DNA of 64,000 nucleotides from Streptomyces sp. CA-278952 (GTDB taxonomy: Bacteria; Actinomycetota; Actinomycetes; Streptomycetales; Streptomycetaceae): the NCBI RefSeq assembly GCF_028747205.1, contig NZ_CP112880.1:5890001-5954000 (forward strand), written 5' to 3'. Positions 35,598 through 46,079 of this stretch are shown one piece after another. How positions within the stretch are numbered: position 1 is the first letter of the stretch; every line of letters begins with the position of its first letter. Under the pieces are notes generated by a model. It was not told the origin of the DNA. It worked only from the letters and a program-made list of their open reading frames with translations, and ran no database searches. Made by a program: the position numbers and the translations under genes.

Positions 35598-36266
35598 ATG
35601 GGGCGGACGCTGACCGAGATCCTGGACGGGGCGGCGCACGGGCGGTTTCCGGAGACCGACGGGAGGACGGTCGTGGTCGCCGCGCCGAGTGGCCGCGACA
35701 CGGGGGTGATCGCCTTCACCGCGCACTCCGTCGTGTTCACCGATGAGGACCCCGAGTGGGTCCACGCGACGCTGGCCGCCCTGGAATGCGATGCGCTGGC
35801 CGCCACGATGCACCCCCGCTTCCTGACGGCCTTCCTGGAGCGCACCGGGCGGGTCACCGACACGATCGACCTCCTGACCGTGGCGGCCTCGCTGCCCGGT
35901 GAACCCGCGCTGGACCTGCGGGAGGTCACCGATCCCGTACACCCGCGGGTGATGAGTGCCCGTCGGCGCCGGGACGGGGTGCGGATGTGGGAGGTCGACG
36001 GCGGAGTGCTGGTGCTCGGGCGCGGGGTGGCGGGGCGGTGGGAGGTCGCCGTCGAACTGGACGAGGACGCCCGGCACCGGGGCCTCGGCCGCGCCCTCGC
36101 CACGGCCGCACGGCACCTCGTACCCCCGGGCGAACCGCTCTGGTCGCAGCAGGCCGCGGGCAACGCGCGCAGCATCCGGGCGTTCCAGGCCGCCGGATTC
36201 CGCCCGGTCGGCTCGGAGGCGTTGCTGTTCGGCCGCGGTCGGGGGCAGGACGCCGGGGGAGCGTGA
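35598..36266 (+). CDS. GNAT-family N-acetyltransferase
   Basis: A 222-aa protein. The C-terminal half carries the acetyl-CoA binding strand-loop VAVELDEDARHRGLGRALATAARHLVP (R-x-x-G-x-G/A type) and the closing SQQAAGNARSIRAFQAAGFRPVGSEALLF. The N-terminal half (FTAHSVVFTDEDPEWVHATL) is a diverged subdomain. The ATG at 35598 follows GAGGGAGCAG. Substrate unknown. It lies directly upstream of the broken phosphatase gene. Confidence 0.88.
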   Translation: MGRTLTEILDGAAHGRFPETDGRTVVVAAPSGRDTGVIAFTAHSVVFTDEDPEWVHATLAALECDALAATMHPRFLTAFLERTGRVTDTIDLLTVAASLPGEPALDLREVTDPVHPRVMSARRRRDGVRMWEVDGGVLVLGRGVAGRWEVAVELDEDARHRGLGRALATAARHLVPPGEPLWSQQAAGNARSIRAFQAAGFRPVGSEALLFGRGRGQDAGGA

Positions 36267-36321
36267 GGGCTGTGCCGCATTCCCCGTACGGCGGCCGCGG
36301 CCTCCCGCTACGCTGCCCGAC

Positions 36322-37266
36322 ATGATCGACTCACCCGCGAGCCCGACGGACACCGAGGTGGCGGCGGTCGCGGCCCTGGCCGGGGCGGAGGTCGTGCGTG
36401 CCCGGTACGGGCGGCGGCACTCCCGTATCGACAAGGGCACCGGAGACTTCGCCACCGACGTCGATGTGGCGGCCGAGGAGGCGATCCTCGACATCATCCG
36501 TACCGCCCGGCCCGGCGACGCGGTGCACGGCTAGGAGGGCGGCCGACGAGGCGCGGTCGACGCGGTGCGCGAGTGGTTGGTGGACCCCTTGTGCGGGACG
36601 CTCAACTACGCCACCGGATCCCAACTGGTCGCCGTCAACGTGGCGCTGCGCGCCGGCCCGGCCGCGGTGGCCGATCCGTTCAGCGGCGAGGTCTTCCTGA
36701 CCGACGGCGAGACCGCATGGGTCCGTTACGGTGCCCACGGGGAAGCGGACGGCGGCGACCGTGCGGACGGGGACGGCAACGCGTACGTGTGCGGGGACGG
36801 GCAGGCCGCCATCCCGGTCCGGCGTGCTGCGGGCGGCCAGGGCTCCGGCCCTGGTGCGGGTCGACGGCCGGTCGGCGAGGAGCGGTTGGCGCCGACGGCG
36901 GACACCCGGCTGGTGGACGTGAACCTCGATCCGCCCTTCCCCGGCGCGCCCGGCTTCCGGGCCGTCGACCTGCTCGCCCACCCAGGGTTCGTCGAACGCT
37001 TCCGCCCCCGCGTCGTCTCCACGACGCTCGCCCTGGCCTGGGTCGCGGCCGGTCGGAGGGCCGCCTACGTCACCGACGGCGGCGACCTGAGCGGGAGCGT
37101 GCACTTCGCCGCCGGGATCGCCCTGTGCCGGGCCGCCGGCTGCGTCGTCACCGGGGTCGACGGTGCTCCCGTCGGGCCGGGGGGCCGTGGCCTCGTCGTG
37201 GCCGCGGACGCCGGAACGCACAGGCTGCTGATGGCGTTGATCCGCGGCCGCGGGCGGGATGCCTGA
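36322..37266 (+). pseudogene. Inositol-monophosphatase-family gene interrupted by an amber codon
   Basis: A reading frame of 315 codons, open except for TAG at 36532-36534 (codon 71). Downstream sequence continues in the same frame with family features: WLVDPLCGTLNYATG (the DPxDGTxN metal site, with Cys for the second Asp), AWVAAGRRAAYVTDGG and SVHFAAGIALCRAAGCVVTG. The stop falls where the family's conserved GEE would be (sequence reads HG-stop-EGG), so a single GAG-to-TAG change explains it. The downstream part could be translated from an internal GTG at 36565 but would lack half the active site. Confidence 0.8.
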
Positions 37267-37320
37267 GCCACCGCACCGCCTGGGCCGAGCCGGGGGTGCG
37301 CCCGCCGCGCAGCGTCCCCG

Positions 37321-37944
37321 TCAGACGTGCAGCTCGGGCGGGAAGCCGGTCCAGCGGAGTTCGGCGGGCAGGTGGCCGGTGTCGTTGAACAGGAGGAGGG
37401 CCGGGGGACGGCCGGGCGCGTAGCGGATGACGGTCAGCGCGGCGTTGGCGTGGTTGATGCCCAGCCAGCGCCACTCCGGGGCGTCCAGGGCGGCCCGGAC
37501 GAGCCAGCCGACCAGGAAGTTGTGGGTCACGAGGAGCTCGTGGCGGGGCTCGTCACCCTCGACCGTTCCCGTGAACCGCGCGAGAGCCTGCCGGGCCAGC
37601 CCGGGCCCCTGCTCGCGCTCAGCCGCCGGGAACCCGGCCAGCCGGGCGAGCGTCGCGTCGGCCGACTCCGCCGGCAGCTCTTCCCGTCGCGGCAGGTACG
37701 GGAGGTAGTCGCCGGCCGGTTCGGACCGCAGCAGAGGAACTCCCGCCAGCCGCTCGCCGACCAGCCGCGCCGTCTGCTCGGCGCGCGGGAGCGGGCCGTG
37801 GTGGATCGCCGTGATCGGGGCCTCGCGGAGCCGCTCCCCGAGCAGGGCGGCCTGACGGCGGCCGTCGTCGGTCAGCGTGCTCTCATCGGCGGAGGCCTGA
37901 CCGTGCCGGGTGAGGTACAGGTAGCGGGCAGCCGTTGCCGTCAT
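37321..37944 (-). CDS. Histidine phosphatase (phosphoglycerate-mutase-like)
   Basis: A 207-aa phosphatase of the RHG superfamily: YLTRHGQAS with the phospho-accepting H14, HHGPLPRAEQTARLV (acid/base Glu region), and a second His in ELLVTHNFLVGWLVRAAL. Length fits the small broad-specificity branch. Start ATG at 37944 with GAGGAAC upstream. It is convergent with the broken inositol-phosphatase gene. Substrate unknown. Confidence 0.9.
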   Translation of the reverse strand: MTATAARYLYLTRHGQASADESTLTDDGRRQAALLGERLREAPITAIHHGPLPRAEQTARLVGERLAGVPLLRSEPAGDYLPYLPRREELPAESADATLARLAGFPAAEREQGPGLARQALARFTGTVEGDEPRHELLVTHNFLVGWLVRAALDAPEWRWLGINHANAALTVIRYAPGRPPALLLFNDTGHLPAELRWTGFPPELHV

Positions 37945-38096
37945 GGGCGGTTCCTCCGTCGCGGTTCATGATCATACGAACGCCTGCGGAGACGACGGAC
38001 CGCGCTCGGGCGGTTCCGCCGAGGTCAGCGGGGGAAGGGACCGGGGGGCACGCCTCCCGGGATGCGCGGAGGCGGTGCTCGGGGGACCGTGGAGGC

Positions 38097-38315
38097 ATGG
38101 CCGAGCACCCGCCCGTGATCGTCTATCCGCCCTCCGCGACCGGAGGGCGGCGGGTCACCGTGCACGGGCAGATCGTGGGCCTGGCGCACGGGCGGGGCGA
38201 GGTGGCCGCGTTGCTGAGGGCCGCGGGGTTCGCCCCGGGGCCCGACAAGATCGTCGAGCTGGACCGGCCGGGGCTGATCGAGTGGCGCGGCGGCGACCTC
38301 GACACCTGGGAATGA
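38097..38315 (+). CDS. Small conserved hypothetical protein
   Basis: A 72-aa protein: VIVYPPSATGGRRVTVHGQIVGLAHGRGEVAALLRAAG then GLIEWRGGDLDTWE. The pattern is familiar from Streptomyces hypothetical proteins, but no domain name can be given. GGAGG directly precedes the ATG at 38097. Its last codons are the founder unit of the tandem repeat that follows. Confidence 0.75.
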   Translation: MAEHPPVIVYPPSATGGRRVTVHGQIVGLAHGRGEVAALLRAAGFAPGPDKIVELDRPGLIEWRGGDLDTWE

Positions 38316-38426
38316 CCCCGTGTCTCGACACCCGGGAGTGATCCCGTGCCAACACCCATGCCTCGACCCCATGCCTCGACACCTGGGAGTGATCCCATGC
38401 CTCGACACCTGGGAGTGATCCCGTGA
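38298..38426 (+). repeat. 26-bp tandem repeat carrying stop, ribosome site and start
   Basis: Full units at 38298, 38324, 38375 and 38401 (type CTCGACACCTGGGAGTGATC-CCGTGC), with decayed units at 38350-38374. The first contains the stop of the upstream gene; the last contains GGGAG and the GTG start of the next. Each copy therefore reproduces a stop/GGGAG/start module. Confidence 0.85.
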
Positions 38427-38767
38427 AGCGTCGTCGAACGGTACGGGACAGCGCCTCGATCGAACCGCCGCCCGGCTATTACGTGGCTGGGGCCGAGCCC
38501 CCGGACCCGGCGCAGCGCGCACTGATCCTGGACTGGGTCGTGAGCCGGCGCATCGCGAGCGGCTGGCGCGTCGAGGCGCGTTCGGAGAGCCAGGTGGTAC
38601 TGGTGCGCGGGCAGCCGGTGAACCACGTGCTGCACGCCTTCCTCACCATCTTCTCGTGCCTGGCGTGGGGGATCGTGTGGGCGGGCGTCGCCCTGGTCAA
38701 CCGCGTCGAGCGGGTGGCGCTCACCGTCGACGCCCAGGGGCGCGTCGTCTCGGTCGGCGCGCCGTGA
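38423..38767 (+). CDS. Small membrane-associated hypothetical protein
   Basis: A 114-aa protein. A soluble N-terminal part (AQRALILDWVVSRRIASGWRVEARSESQVVLVRG) is followed by one hydrophobic segment (HVLHAFLTIFSCLAWGIVWAGVALV, about 73-98) and a short beta tail RVALTVDAQGRVVSV. This is a common small Streptomyces membrane-protein type of unknown function. The start is GTG at 38423, with GGGAG provided by the last repeat unit. Confidence 0.8.
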   Translation: MKRRRTVRDSASIEPPPGYYVAGAEPPDPAQRALILDWVVSRRIASGWRVEARSESQVVLVRGQPVNHVLHAFLTIFSCLAWGIVWAGVALVNRVERVALTVDAQGRVVSVGAP

Positions 38768-38900
38768 CACCTCACCCGAACGGGCGCGTCCGGGTGGCCC
38801 TGTGCCGTGGCCGGGAGGAGCGTCGGAGCTGATCTGCTCGCACCACCAGGGCAGGTCGGGACAGCAGGCGCCCGGCGCCTGTTCCGGCTAAGGAGTCCTC

Positions 38901-39365
38901 ATGTCACAGCCCAGCACCCCCGCACCCGGCGCCTCGCGCCCCGCCGATCCCCGTCCGGGCGGCAACGCCGGCAGTCCGTGGGCGGCCGGGGGAACCGTGT
39001 TCGCCGGTGTCCTGCTCTTTGTGGACGGCATCCTCGGCGTCCTGAAGGGCATCGCGGGAATCGCCTCGAACGATGTGTATACGAGCATCAACGACTACGT
39101 CTTCAAGTTCAGCGTGACCTCGTGGGGCTGGATCCACCTGATCCTCGGCGTGATCCTCATCCTCGTGGGCTGGGGCATCCTCAAAGGCGCGACCTGGGCC
39201 CGCGGCGCGGGTGTCGTTCTCGCCTCCCTGAACCTCATCGCCAACTTCATGTGGCTCCCGTACACCCCGGTCTGGGCCATCGTCACCATCGCGATCGACG
39301 TCTTCGTCATCTGGGCCCTGTGCACCGACCGGTCGAACCCGAGCGACCTGGTGCGGAGCAGCTGA
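38901..39365 (+). CDS. Four-helix membrane protein (DUF7144-like)
   Basis: A 154-aa protein. A Pro-rich N-terminus precedes four hydrophobic segments (GGTVFAGVLLFVDGILGVLKG, WIHLILGVILILVGWGILKG, GAGVVLASLNLIANFMWL, IVTIAIDVFVIWALC). It ends in a short charged tail. An AAGGAG site precedes the ATG at 38901. The pattern is typical of an actinobacterial membrane family of unknown role; the family name is from memory. Confidence 0.82.
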   Translation: MSQPSTPAPGASRPADPRPGGNAGSPWAAGGTVFAGVLLFVDGILGVLKGIAGIASNDVYTSINDYVFKFSVTSWGWIHLILGVILILVGWGILKGATWARGAGVVLASLNLIANFMWLPYTPVWAIVTIAIDVFVIWALCTDRSNPSDLVRSS

Positions 39366-39458
39366 GCGAGGAACGGTCGGGCAGGCGAACCGGCCTGGCG
39401 GCGGGGCGGGCGGCGGTCGCGGGTGTCCGTTGTCAGTGGGGCGGTACACACTGGAGTC

Positions 39459-39680
39459 ATGTGCCGCAGCATCAAGACGCTTCGCCCGCCCGCCCTCCCC
39501 GAAGAGGCCACCGAGGAGGACATGCGGGCCGCCGCCCTTCAGTACGTACGCAAGGTCTCCGGATTCCGCGCGCCCGCCGCGCACAACCGGGAGGTCTTCG
39601 ACCGGGCCGTCGACGAGATCACCGCAGCCACGACGAAGCTGCTCGACGGCCTGGAGATACGGGGCGCGGCCCGGGGCTGA
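39459..39680 (+). CDS. DUF2277 protein
   Basis: A 73-aa protein with the hallmark start MCRSIKTLRPP and the helical body ATEEDMRAAALQYVRKVSGFRAPAAHNREVFDRAVDEI of DUF2277. It is found in most actinobacteria as a lone gene. The function is unknown; the conserved N-terminal Cys-Arg-Ser-Ile may be a ligand. GGAG precedes the ATG. Confidence 0.9.
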   Translation: MCRSIKTLRPPALPEEATEEDMRAAALQYVRKVSGFRAPAAHNREVFDRAVDEITAATTKLLDGLEIRGAARG

Positions 39681-39723
39681 GGCGCGCCGCCCGTAAGCCG
39701 TCCGCTCCGGTGCGCCCCGCCGG

Positions 39724-40629
39724 TCAGGGGGCGGCCGGTGCGGGCGCCGAGACCGGTCCCGGACCGCCGAGGGCGGTCGGCCCGCCCGGGCGGGCGGCAC
39801 CGGGGGCGGGGGTGGGCGACGGCACGGACACGAGCGGGGATGTCGTCGGTGCCACGGCCACGGATCCCGATGCGGATGCGGATGTGGACCGCGGGGTGGG
39901 CCCGGCTCCGGATGCCTGTGTCTCCGTGGCCGTCGGCGCCGTCTCGGCAGCCGCAGCCGTCGTCGCCGCTGCCTCGGCCTTGGCTTCGGCCGCCCTCAGC
40001 GTCACCGTGCGCGTCGCCGGACGTTTCACCAGGAACGCGGCCAGCGCGCCCGCCACGAACAGAGCCAGTACGGAGACTGCCGTGCCGAACCACGTCGAGC
40101 CCAGCCACCGGCCGCCGAAGTAGCCGAGGCCCACGCTGTAACCCGCCCACGCCAGACCCGCCAGCGCGGACCAGGGAAGGAAGTCCCGCTTCCTGCGGTG
40201 GGCGGCGCCCGCGCCGAGGGAGACCACGGAGCGGCCCGCGGGTGCGAACCGGGCGATGACCACCAGTGCGCCGCCGCCCCGGCTCAGCGCCGCGCCGAGA
40301 CGCTCCTGCGCGGAGGTGAGCCGCCGGGAGCGGGCGATGGCCCGGTCCAGCCGGTCGCCCCCGCGCCAGGCGAGCCGGTACGCGACGAGGTCGCCGAGCA
40401 CCGAGGCGGTGGCCGCGCACAGGATCAGTACGACGAGTGAGGGAACCTGCCCGTCGGTGCCTTCGCCGGCGCCGCTGACGGTGGTGGAGCCCGCTGCCGC
40501 CGCCGTGGCGGCCGTGATGACGAGAACGCCACTGGGCAGCAGGGGCAGAAAGACGTCCAGGAGAACGGAGAGGGCGACCACCGCGTAGATCCATGGGCTG
40601 CTGGTCAGCGCGGCCACACTCTCGAGCAC
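39724..40629 (-). CDS. DedA-family membrane protein with long disordered tail
   Basis: A 301-aa protein. Residues about 1-200 are a DedA/SNARE-associated domain: an N-terminal re-entrant helix (LDVFLPLLPSGVLVI), LGDLVAYRLAWRGGDRL, and the conserved VVIARFAPAGRSVVSLGAG. The last 100 residues are Ala/Thr/Pro-rich with no structure. DedA proteins are undecaprenyl-phosphate or phospholipid flippases. The start is GTG at 40629. Confidence 0.88.
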   Translation of the reverse strand: MLESVAALTSSPWIYAVVALSVLLDVFLPLLPSGVLVITAATAAAAGSTTVSGAGEGTDGQVPSLVVLILCAATASVLGDLVAYRLAWRGGDRLDRAIARSRRLTSAQERLGAALSRGGGALVVIARFAPAGRSVVSLGAGAAHRRKRDFLPWSALAGLAWAGYSVGLGYFGGRWLGSTWFGTAVSVLALFVAGALAAFLVKRPATRTVTLRAAEAKAEAAATTAAAAETAPTATETQASGAGPTPRSTSASASGSVAVAPTTSPLVSVPSPTPAPGAARPGGPTALGGPGPVSAPAPAAP

Positions 40630-40826
40630 CGTCTACTACTCCCCGTTCGTGTCAACGCCGCGACGTCGCAGGGGAGCGGCATGGGCGGCAGGTTCAGCTG
40701 TACAGCGTACGCGTGAGGGCCATCCGGACGCCGCCCGGAGTGGTTGATGTTGTGCAGGTCACGTACACCTGGAGGGCTTGTGCCCGTTAGGCGGGGAGAA
40801 CGACCGGCACGAGCGAGGAGCAGCGC

Positions 40827-41597
40827 ATGACGGCATGGATGGTACGGACGGGACGCGGTCCGGCGCACCCGATTTTGGGGCGGCGGGAGACGGCGGAACG
40901 TGAGAGCGGGGCGATGTCGCGGGGCCGGGGGGTCTCCCGGGGCGCCGGCGTGCTGGCGGGCACGGCAGCCCTGCTGGCGCTGGCCTGCGGCGTCGGCGTC
41001 GCCCACGGAACGGGCGGCGGCGCGGCGGACGCCTCCGGCGGCCACGGCGCGCACGGGGCCCCCGTGGCGGACGCCTCGGCGCGGGAGCCGGGCGGCGGGG
41101 GAGACCCGAGCCGCACGGATGACGTCGTCGCCGTGGGCGGCCGTTCGTGGATGCGGGCCGCGGGGGTCTTCTCCCCGCCCGGTTCCTTCCTCCCGTCCGA
41201 CGCACTGACGTACGACACCCGGCTGGTGCCGGCGGGCGCGCGGATCGAGGTCACACAGTTCGCGGATCCGTCCGGCACCCGGGTCGGGGCGCGGCTGCGG
41301 GGGCTCGTGCCCGGCCGTGCGTACGGGATGCATGTGCACACCTCGCCCTGCGGCGCCGATCCCGCCGCTGCCGGGCCTCACTACCAGCACCGCCCGGCGG
41401 CGACGGCGGATCCGGTCAACGAGGTGTGGCTGGACTTCCGGACGGACGAGGAGGGCGACGGGCGGGCGGAGGCCCTGCACGGCTGGGGCTTCCGCGAGGA
41501 CGGGGCGCGGTCGGTGATCATCCATGACCGGCAGGGCGGTGCGGGGGAGCGGGCGGCCTGCTTCACGGTGCCGTTCGGGCCCCACGGGCGGGAGTGA
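40827..41597 (+). CDS. Secreted Cu/Zn superoxide-dismutase-like protein
   Basis: A 256-aa protein. A leader with a hydrophobic stretch (GVLAGTAALLALACGVGVAHG) is followed by a His/Gly-rich region and an SOD-like domain: GMHVHTSPCG (copper His pair), GPHYQHRPA and SVIIHDRQGGAGERAACF. The His and Cys pattern is recognisable but sparse, so activity is uncertain; it may be a copper or heme-binding relative. The start at 40827 has GAGGAG upstream; a start at 40914 would give a more ordinary signal peptide. Confidence 0.75.
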   Translation: MTAWMVRTGRGPAHPILGRRETAERESGAMSRGRGVSRGAGVLAGTAALLALACGVGVAHGTGGGAADASGGHGAHGAPVADASAREPGGGGDPSRTDDVVAVGGRSWMRAAGVFSPPGSFLPSDALTYDTRLVPAGARIEVTQFADPSGTRVGARLRGLVPGRAYGMHVHTSPCGADPAAAGPHYQHRPAATADPVNEVWLDFRTDEEGDGRAEALHGWGFREDGARSVIIHDRQGGAGERAACFTVPFGPHGRE

Positions 41598-41733
41598 CGG
41601 GGCTCCGTACCCTCGGGCGGACGACGGCGTACGGCGGTGTCCCGCTCCTCCGTGTCACCGGAGGGCCGGGGCACCGCCCTACGTCCCCGCCGCTCCGTGC
41701 GAGGAGGCTGCGGGGCAACGCCGGGACGGCGGG

Positions 41734-41840
41734 GTCGGACCTTGACAACAGAGTCGGACCGAGACGGCACGGTCGGACCGAGACGGCCCGATCGGACCCG
41801 AGGTGCCAGGTCGGACCCGAGGTGCCAGGTCAGACCGGGA
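41734..41840. repeat. 19-bp tandem repeat, about six units
   Basis: Units begin GTCGGACC- every 19 bp from 41734. Two adjacent units (41792 and 41811) are identical. The array runs into the last codon of the DoxX gene. Confidence 0.85.
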
Positions 41841-42279
41841 CGGCCGGGGTCTTGTCGCGCCGGGACGTGCCCTCGGCGTCGGCCGCCGTGTTCCGCGAAC
41901 CGAAGAAGCGGTCCAGAGCGACGGTTCCCGGGCCGGTGAAGACCAGCAGCAGGAACGCCCAGCAGAACATCGCCGAGGCCTCGCCGCCGTTCTGGAGCGG
42001 CAGGAACGCCTCGGGCTGGTGCACCTTGAAGTACGCGTAGGCCATCGACCCCGAGGCGAGGAAGGCGGCAGCGCGGGTACCCAGGCCCAGGGCGACCAGG
42101 CACCCGCAGACCAGTTGGATCAGAGCGGCGTACCAGCCGGGCCAGGCGCCGGTCTCCGCCTGAGCGCCTCCGAGCACGCCGAAGAGCGTGGCGGCGCCGT
42201 GGAAGGCGAAGAGCAGGCCGACGACGAAGCGGAAGAGGCTGAGGACGTAGGGCTGGGCCTGGTTCAAGCGGATGAGCAT
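41830..42279 (-). CDS. DoxX-family membrane protein
   Basis: A 149-aa protein with four hydrophobic segments: LSLFRFVVGLLFAFHGAATLFG, ALIQLVCGCLVALGLGTRAAA, and ASAMFCWAFLLLVFTGPG with GG between. It has the DoxX hallmark R-x-x-x-G-x-x-F-x-x-H-G. In mycobacteria DoxX works with SodA and a thiosulfate transferase; here an SOD-like gene is a close neighbour. The ATG at 42279 follows GGAG; a longer in-frame start lacks one. Confidence 0.88.
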   Translation of the reverse strand: MLIRLNQAQPYVLSLFRFVVGLLFAFHGAATLFGVLGGAQAETGAWPGWYAALIQLVCGCLVALGLGTRAAAFLASGSMAYAYFKVHQPEAFLPLQNGGEASAMFCWAFLLLVFTGPGTVALDRFFGSRNTAADAEGTSRRDKTPAVPV

Positions 42280-42395
42280 GGGGGGCGGGCTCCTTCGGTC
42301 GTGGTGGGGACGTGAACCGATCGGCGCCACAGGTTAGGGAGGCCTCATCAATACTTGCAACTTCAACATTCTGTCGAGTGGCCGAAAACCGCCCC

Positions 42396-44123
<1,728 letters not shown>

Positions 44124-44280
44124 GTGATATCTCCTCGCGACGCCGTCACAGATGGGGTCCGTAACGTACAGAACGCAGGAGGAGGACGCACGGCTTCCGG
44201 TGGGCCGGCGGCTGTGCGGTGGCTCGGGGAGTCGGCGGACGTGCGCGGCGGGGCGGGGAGTCAGTGGCCGTGCGCGGTGG

Positions 44281-44925
44281 TCAGCAGCCGTTCAGGGCGG
44301 ACTGCAGGGCGCTCTTCTCGGCGGAGTCCACGGTCAGGTTGTAGTGCTTCTTGACGTGGACCCAGGCGCGGACGTAGGTGCACTTGTACGAGGAGGTCGG
44401 CGGCATCCATTCGGCCGGGTCCTTGTCGCCCTTGGACTGGTTCACGTTGTCGGTGACCGCGATGAGCTGCGGGCGCGTCAGGTCGTTGGCGAACGACTGG
44501 CGCTGGGCGGTGGTCCAGCTGCTCGCGCCGGAGCGCCAGGCCTCGGCGAGCGGGATCATGTGGTCGATGTCCACGTCGGAGGCGGCGCTCCAGGTGGCGC
44601 CGTCGTAGGTCGAGTACCAACTGCCGCTGACCGCGGCGCAGGAGGCGTCCTGCTGGACGTTCGTGCCGTCGCGCTTGAGGACGACCTCGCGGGTGTTGCA
44701 GGCTCCCGACTGGGTGATCCAGTGCGGGAACTTGTCGCGGCTGTAGCCGCTGGACGAGCCCTCCGCGCCGACGTTGAGCTGGCCGAGGTAGGTGCGTGCG
44801 GTCGCCGCGCTGACCGGGGTGGGCATGGCGGCCTGCGCGCTCGGGGCGGTGAACAGGGCGGACGTGGCGGCGAGCGCGGCGGTTGCGGCGACGACGGAAA
44901 GGCGACGCGCGTAGACACCGTACAT
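44281..44925 (-). CDS. Secreted HNH nuclease (DUF1524)
   Basis: A 214-aa protein with a clear signal peptide (LSVVAATAALAATSALFTAPSAQA). The mature part has DVDIDHMIPLAEAWRSGAS and TDNVNQSKGDKDPAEWMPP, the DUF1524 HNH pattern (D-H-x-I-P-L with downstream N and K). Cys pairs suggest disulfides. Streptomyces secrete such nucleases for nutrient DNA and competition. The ATG at 44925 follows GGGAG. Confidence 0.9.
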   Translation of the reverse strand: MYGVYARRLSVVAATAALAATSALFTAPSAQAAMPTPVSAATARTYLGQLNVGAEGSSSGYSRDKFPHWITQSGACNTREVVLKRDGTNVQQDASCAAVSGSWYSTYDGATWSAASDVDIDHMIPLAEAWRSGASSWTTAQRQSFANDLTRPQLIAVTDNVNQSKGDKDPAEWMPPTSSYKCTYVRAWVHVKKHYNLTVDSAEKSALQSALNGC

Positions 44926-45204
44926 GCGAACTCCCTTGGTGTGGGGGGTGCTTGGGCGGGCGTGAGGAGGCCCGGCCATCATGGCGACGCCAGGTTTCCG
45001 TGGGGTGGGCGTCAGGTAACAGAGTGGCGACATGTGCACGTCACATCAAGGGGTGTGCAAGGGGAGTGACGGATCGCGGGAGCGCGCGGACCCGCCACGG
45101 GCGGTTTGTCCGGGTGGTGTTGGGCATCCGCCGGGGCGTCGGGGGCGCGCGCGGTCCCGGGCGCGCCCCCCGGGCGGTCCCGGGAGCGGCCCTATCGTTG
45201 CCGG

Positions 45205-45939
45205 GTGCTGCTTCCGGTCTCCCCCACCCTCGGTGTCGTGCTCGCCGTCCTGCTGCTCCTCGCCGCCGCCGTCGCCGCGTGGGCCTCGCTGGGCCGGTCG
45301 CGAGAGATCCTCGTCGCCGGGGTGCGGGCGGCCGTCCAACTCGCCGCCGTATCCCTGCTCATCGGCTGGGTGGTCCGCTCCTTGGCGCCGCTTCTCGGGT
45401 TCGTGGCGTTGATGTTCGCCGTGGCCGTGTGGACCGCGGGGCGCCGGATCACCGGTAACCGCACCTGGCGCTGGGCGGCCGTGCCGATCGGGGCGGGCGT
45501 GCTGCCCGTGGTGGGGGCGCTGCTGCTGACGGGGCTCGTGCCGGTCCGGGGCCTGGCGCTCATCCCGGTGGCGGGCATCCTCATCGGCGGGGCGCTCACC
45601 GCGACCGTGCTCGGCGGGCGGCGCGCGCTGGACGAACTCGCCGGCCGGCGCGGGGAGGTGGAGGCCGGCATGGCCCTCGGGCTGCTCGACCGGGACGCCA
45701 GGCTGGAGATCGTGCGGCCCGCGGCGTCGGACGCGTTGCTGCCCGGGCTCGACCAGACCCGGACGGTCGGGCTCGTCACCTTGCCGGGGGCGTTCGTGGG
45801 CATGCTGCTGGGCGGCGCCTCACCCGTGGAGGCGGGCGCCGTGCAGCTGTTCGTCCTGGTGGCGCTGATGGCGGTCCAGGTGGTCGCCGTCGCGGCGGTC
45901 CTGGAACTGGTCGCGCGCGGGCTGTTGCATCGGGGGTGA
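45205..45939 (+). CDS. FetB/UPF0014-family ABC permease
   Basis: A 244-aa membrane protein with about seven hydrophobic segments (PTLGVVLAVLLLLAAAVAAWASLG at the N-terminus). Conserved elements are VRAAVQLAAVSLLIGW, DALLPGLDQTRTVGLVTLPGAFVGMLLGGASP and AVQLFVLVALMAVQVVAVA. This is the FetB iron-export permease type. No ATPase (FetA) partner is adjacent. The GTG at 45205 is the best-supported start; an ATG far upstream would add a Pro-rich lead. Confidence 0.82.
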   Translation: MLLPVSPTLGVVLAVLLLLAAAVAAWASLGRSREILVAGVRAAVQLAAVSLLIGWVVRSLAPLLGFVALMFAVAVWTAGRRITGNRTWRWAAVPIGAGVLPVVGALLLTGLVPVRGLALIPVAGILIGGALTATVLGGRRALDELAGRRGEVEAGMALGLLDRDARLEIVRPAASDALLPGLDQTRTVGLVTLPGAFVGMLLGGASPVEAGAVQLFVLVALMAVQVVAVAAVLELVARGLLHRG

Positions 45940-45951
45940 GCCCCGCTTCGG

Positions 45952-46054
45952 GGTGGGCCCTGCTATGAGATGCACCCGGCTTCGGGGTGGGCCCCGCTTC
46001 GAGATGCGCCCCGCTTCGGAGTGGGCCCACTTCGAGATGCGCTCCGCTTCGGAG
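45952..46054. repeat. 33-34-bp tandem repeat, three units
   Basis: Units of the form GTGGGCCC-GCTTCGAGATGC-... start at 45952, 45986 and 46020, between the permease and HAD genes. Each contains GCTTCGG, which appears twice per period. Confidence 0.8.
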
Positions 46055-46079
46055 TGAGGGGCCGGGCCAGGGGTGTGGC

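Noticed and set aside
45106..45204. An upstream ATG start for the FetB-like permease
   Set aside because: It would add a 33-residue Pro/Arg-rich lead unlike the family. The GTG at 45205 gives the usual hydrophobic N-terminus.
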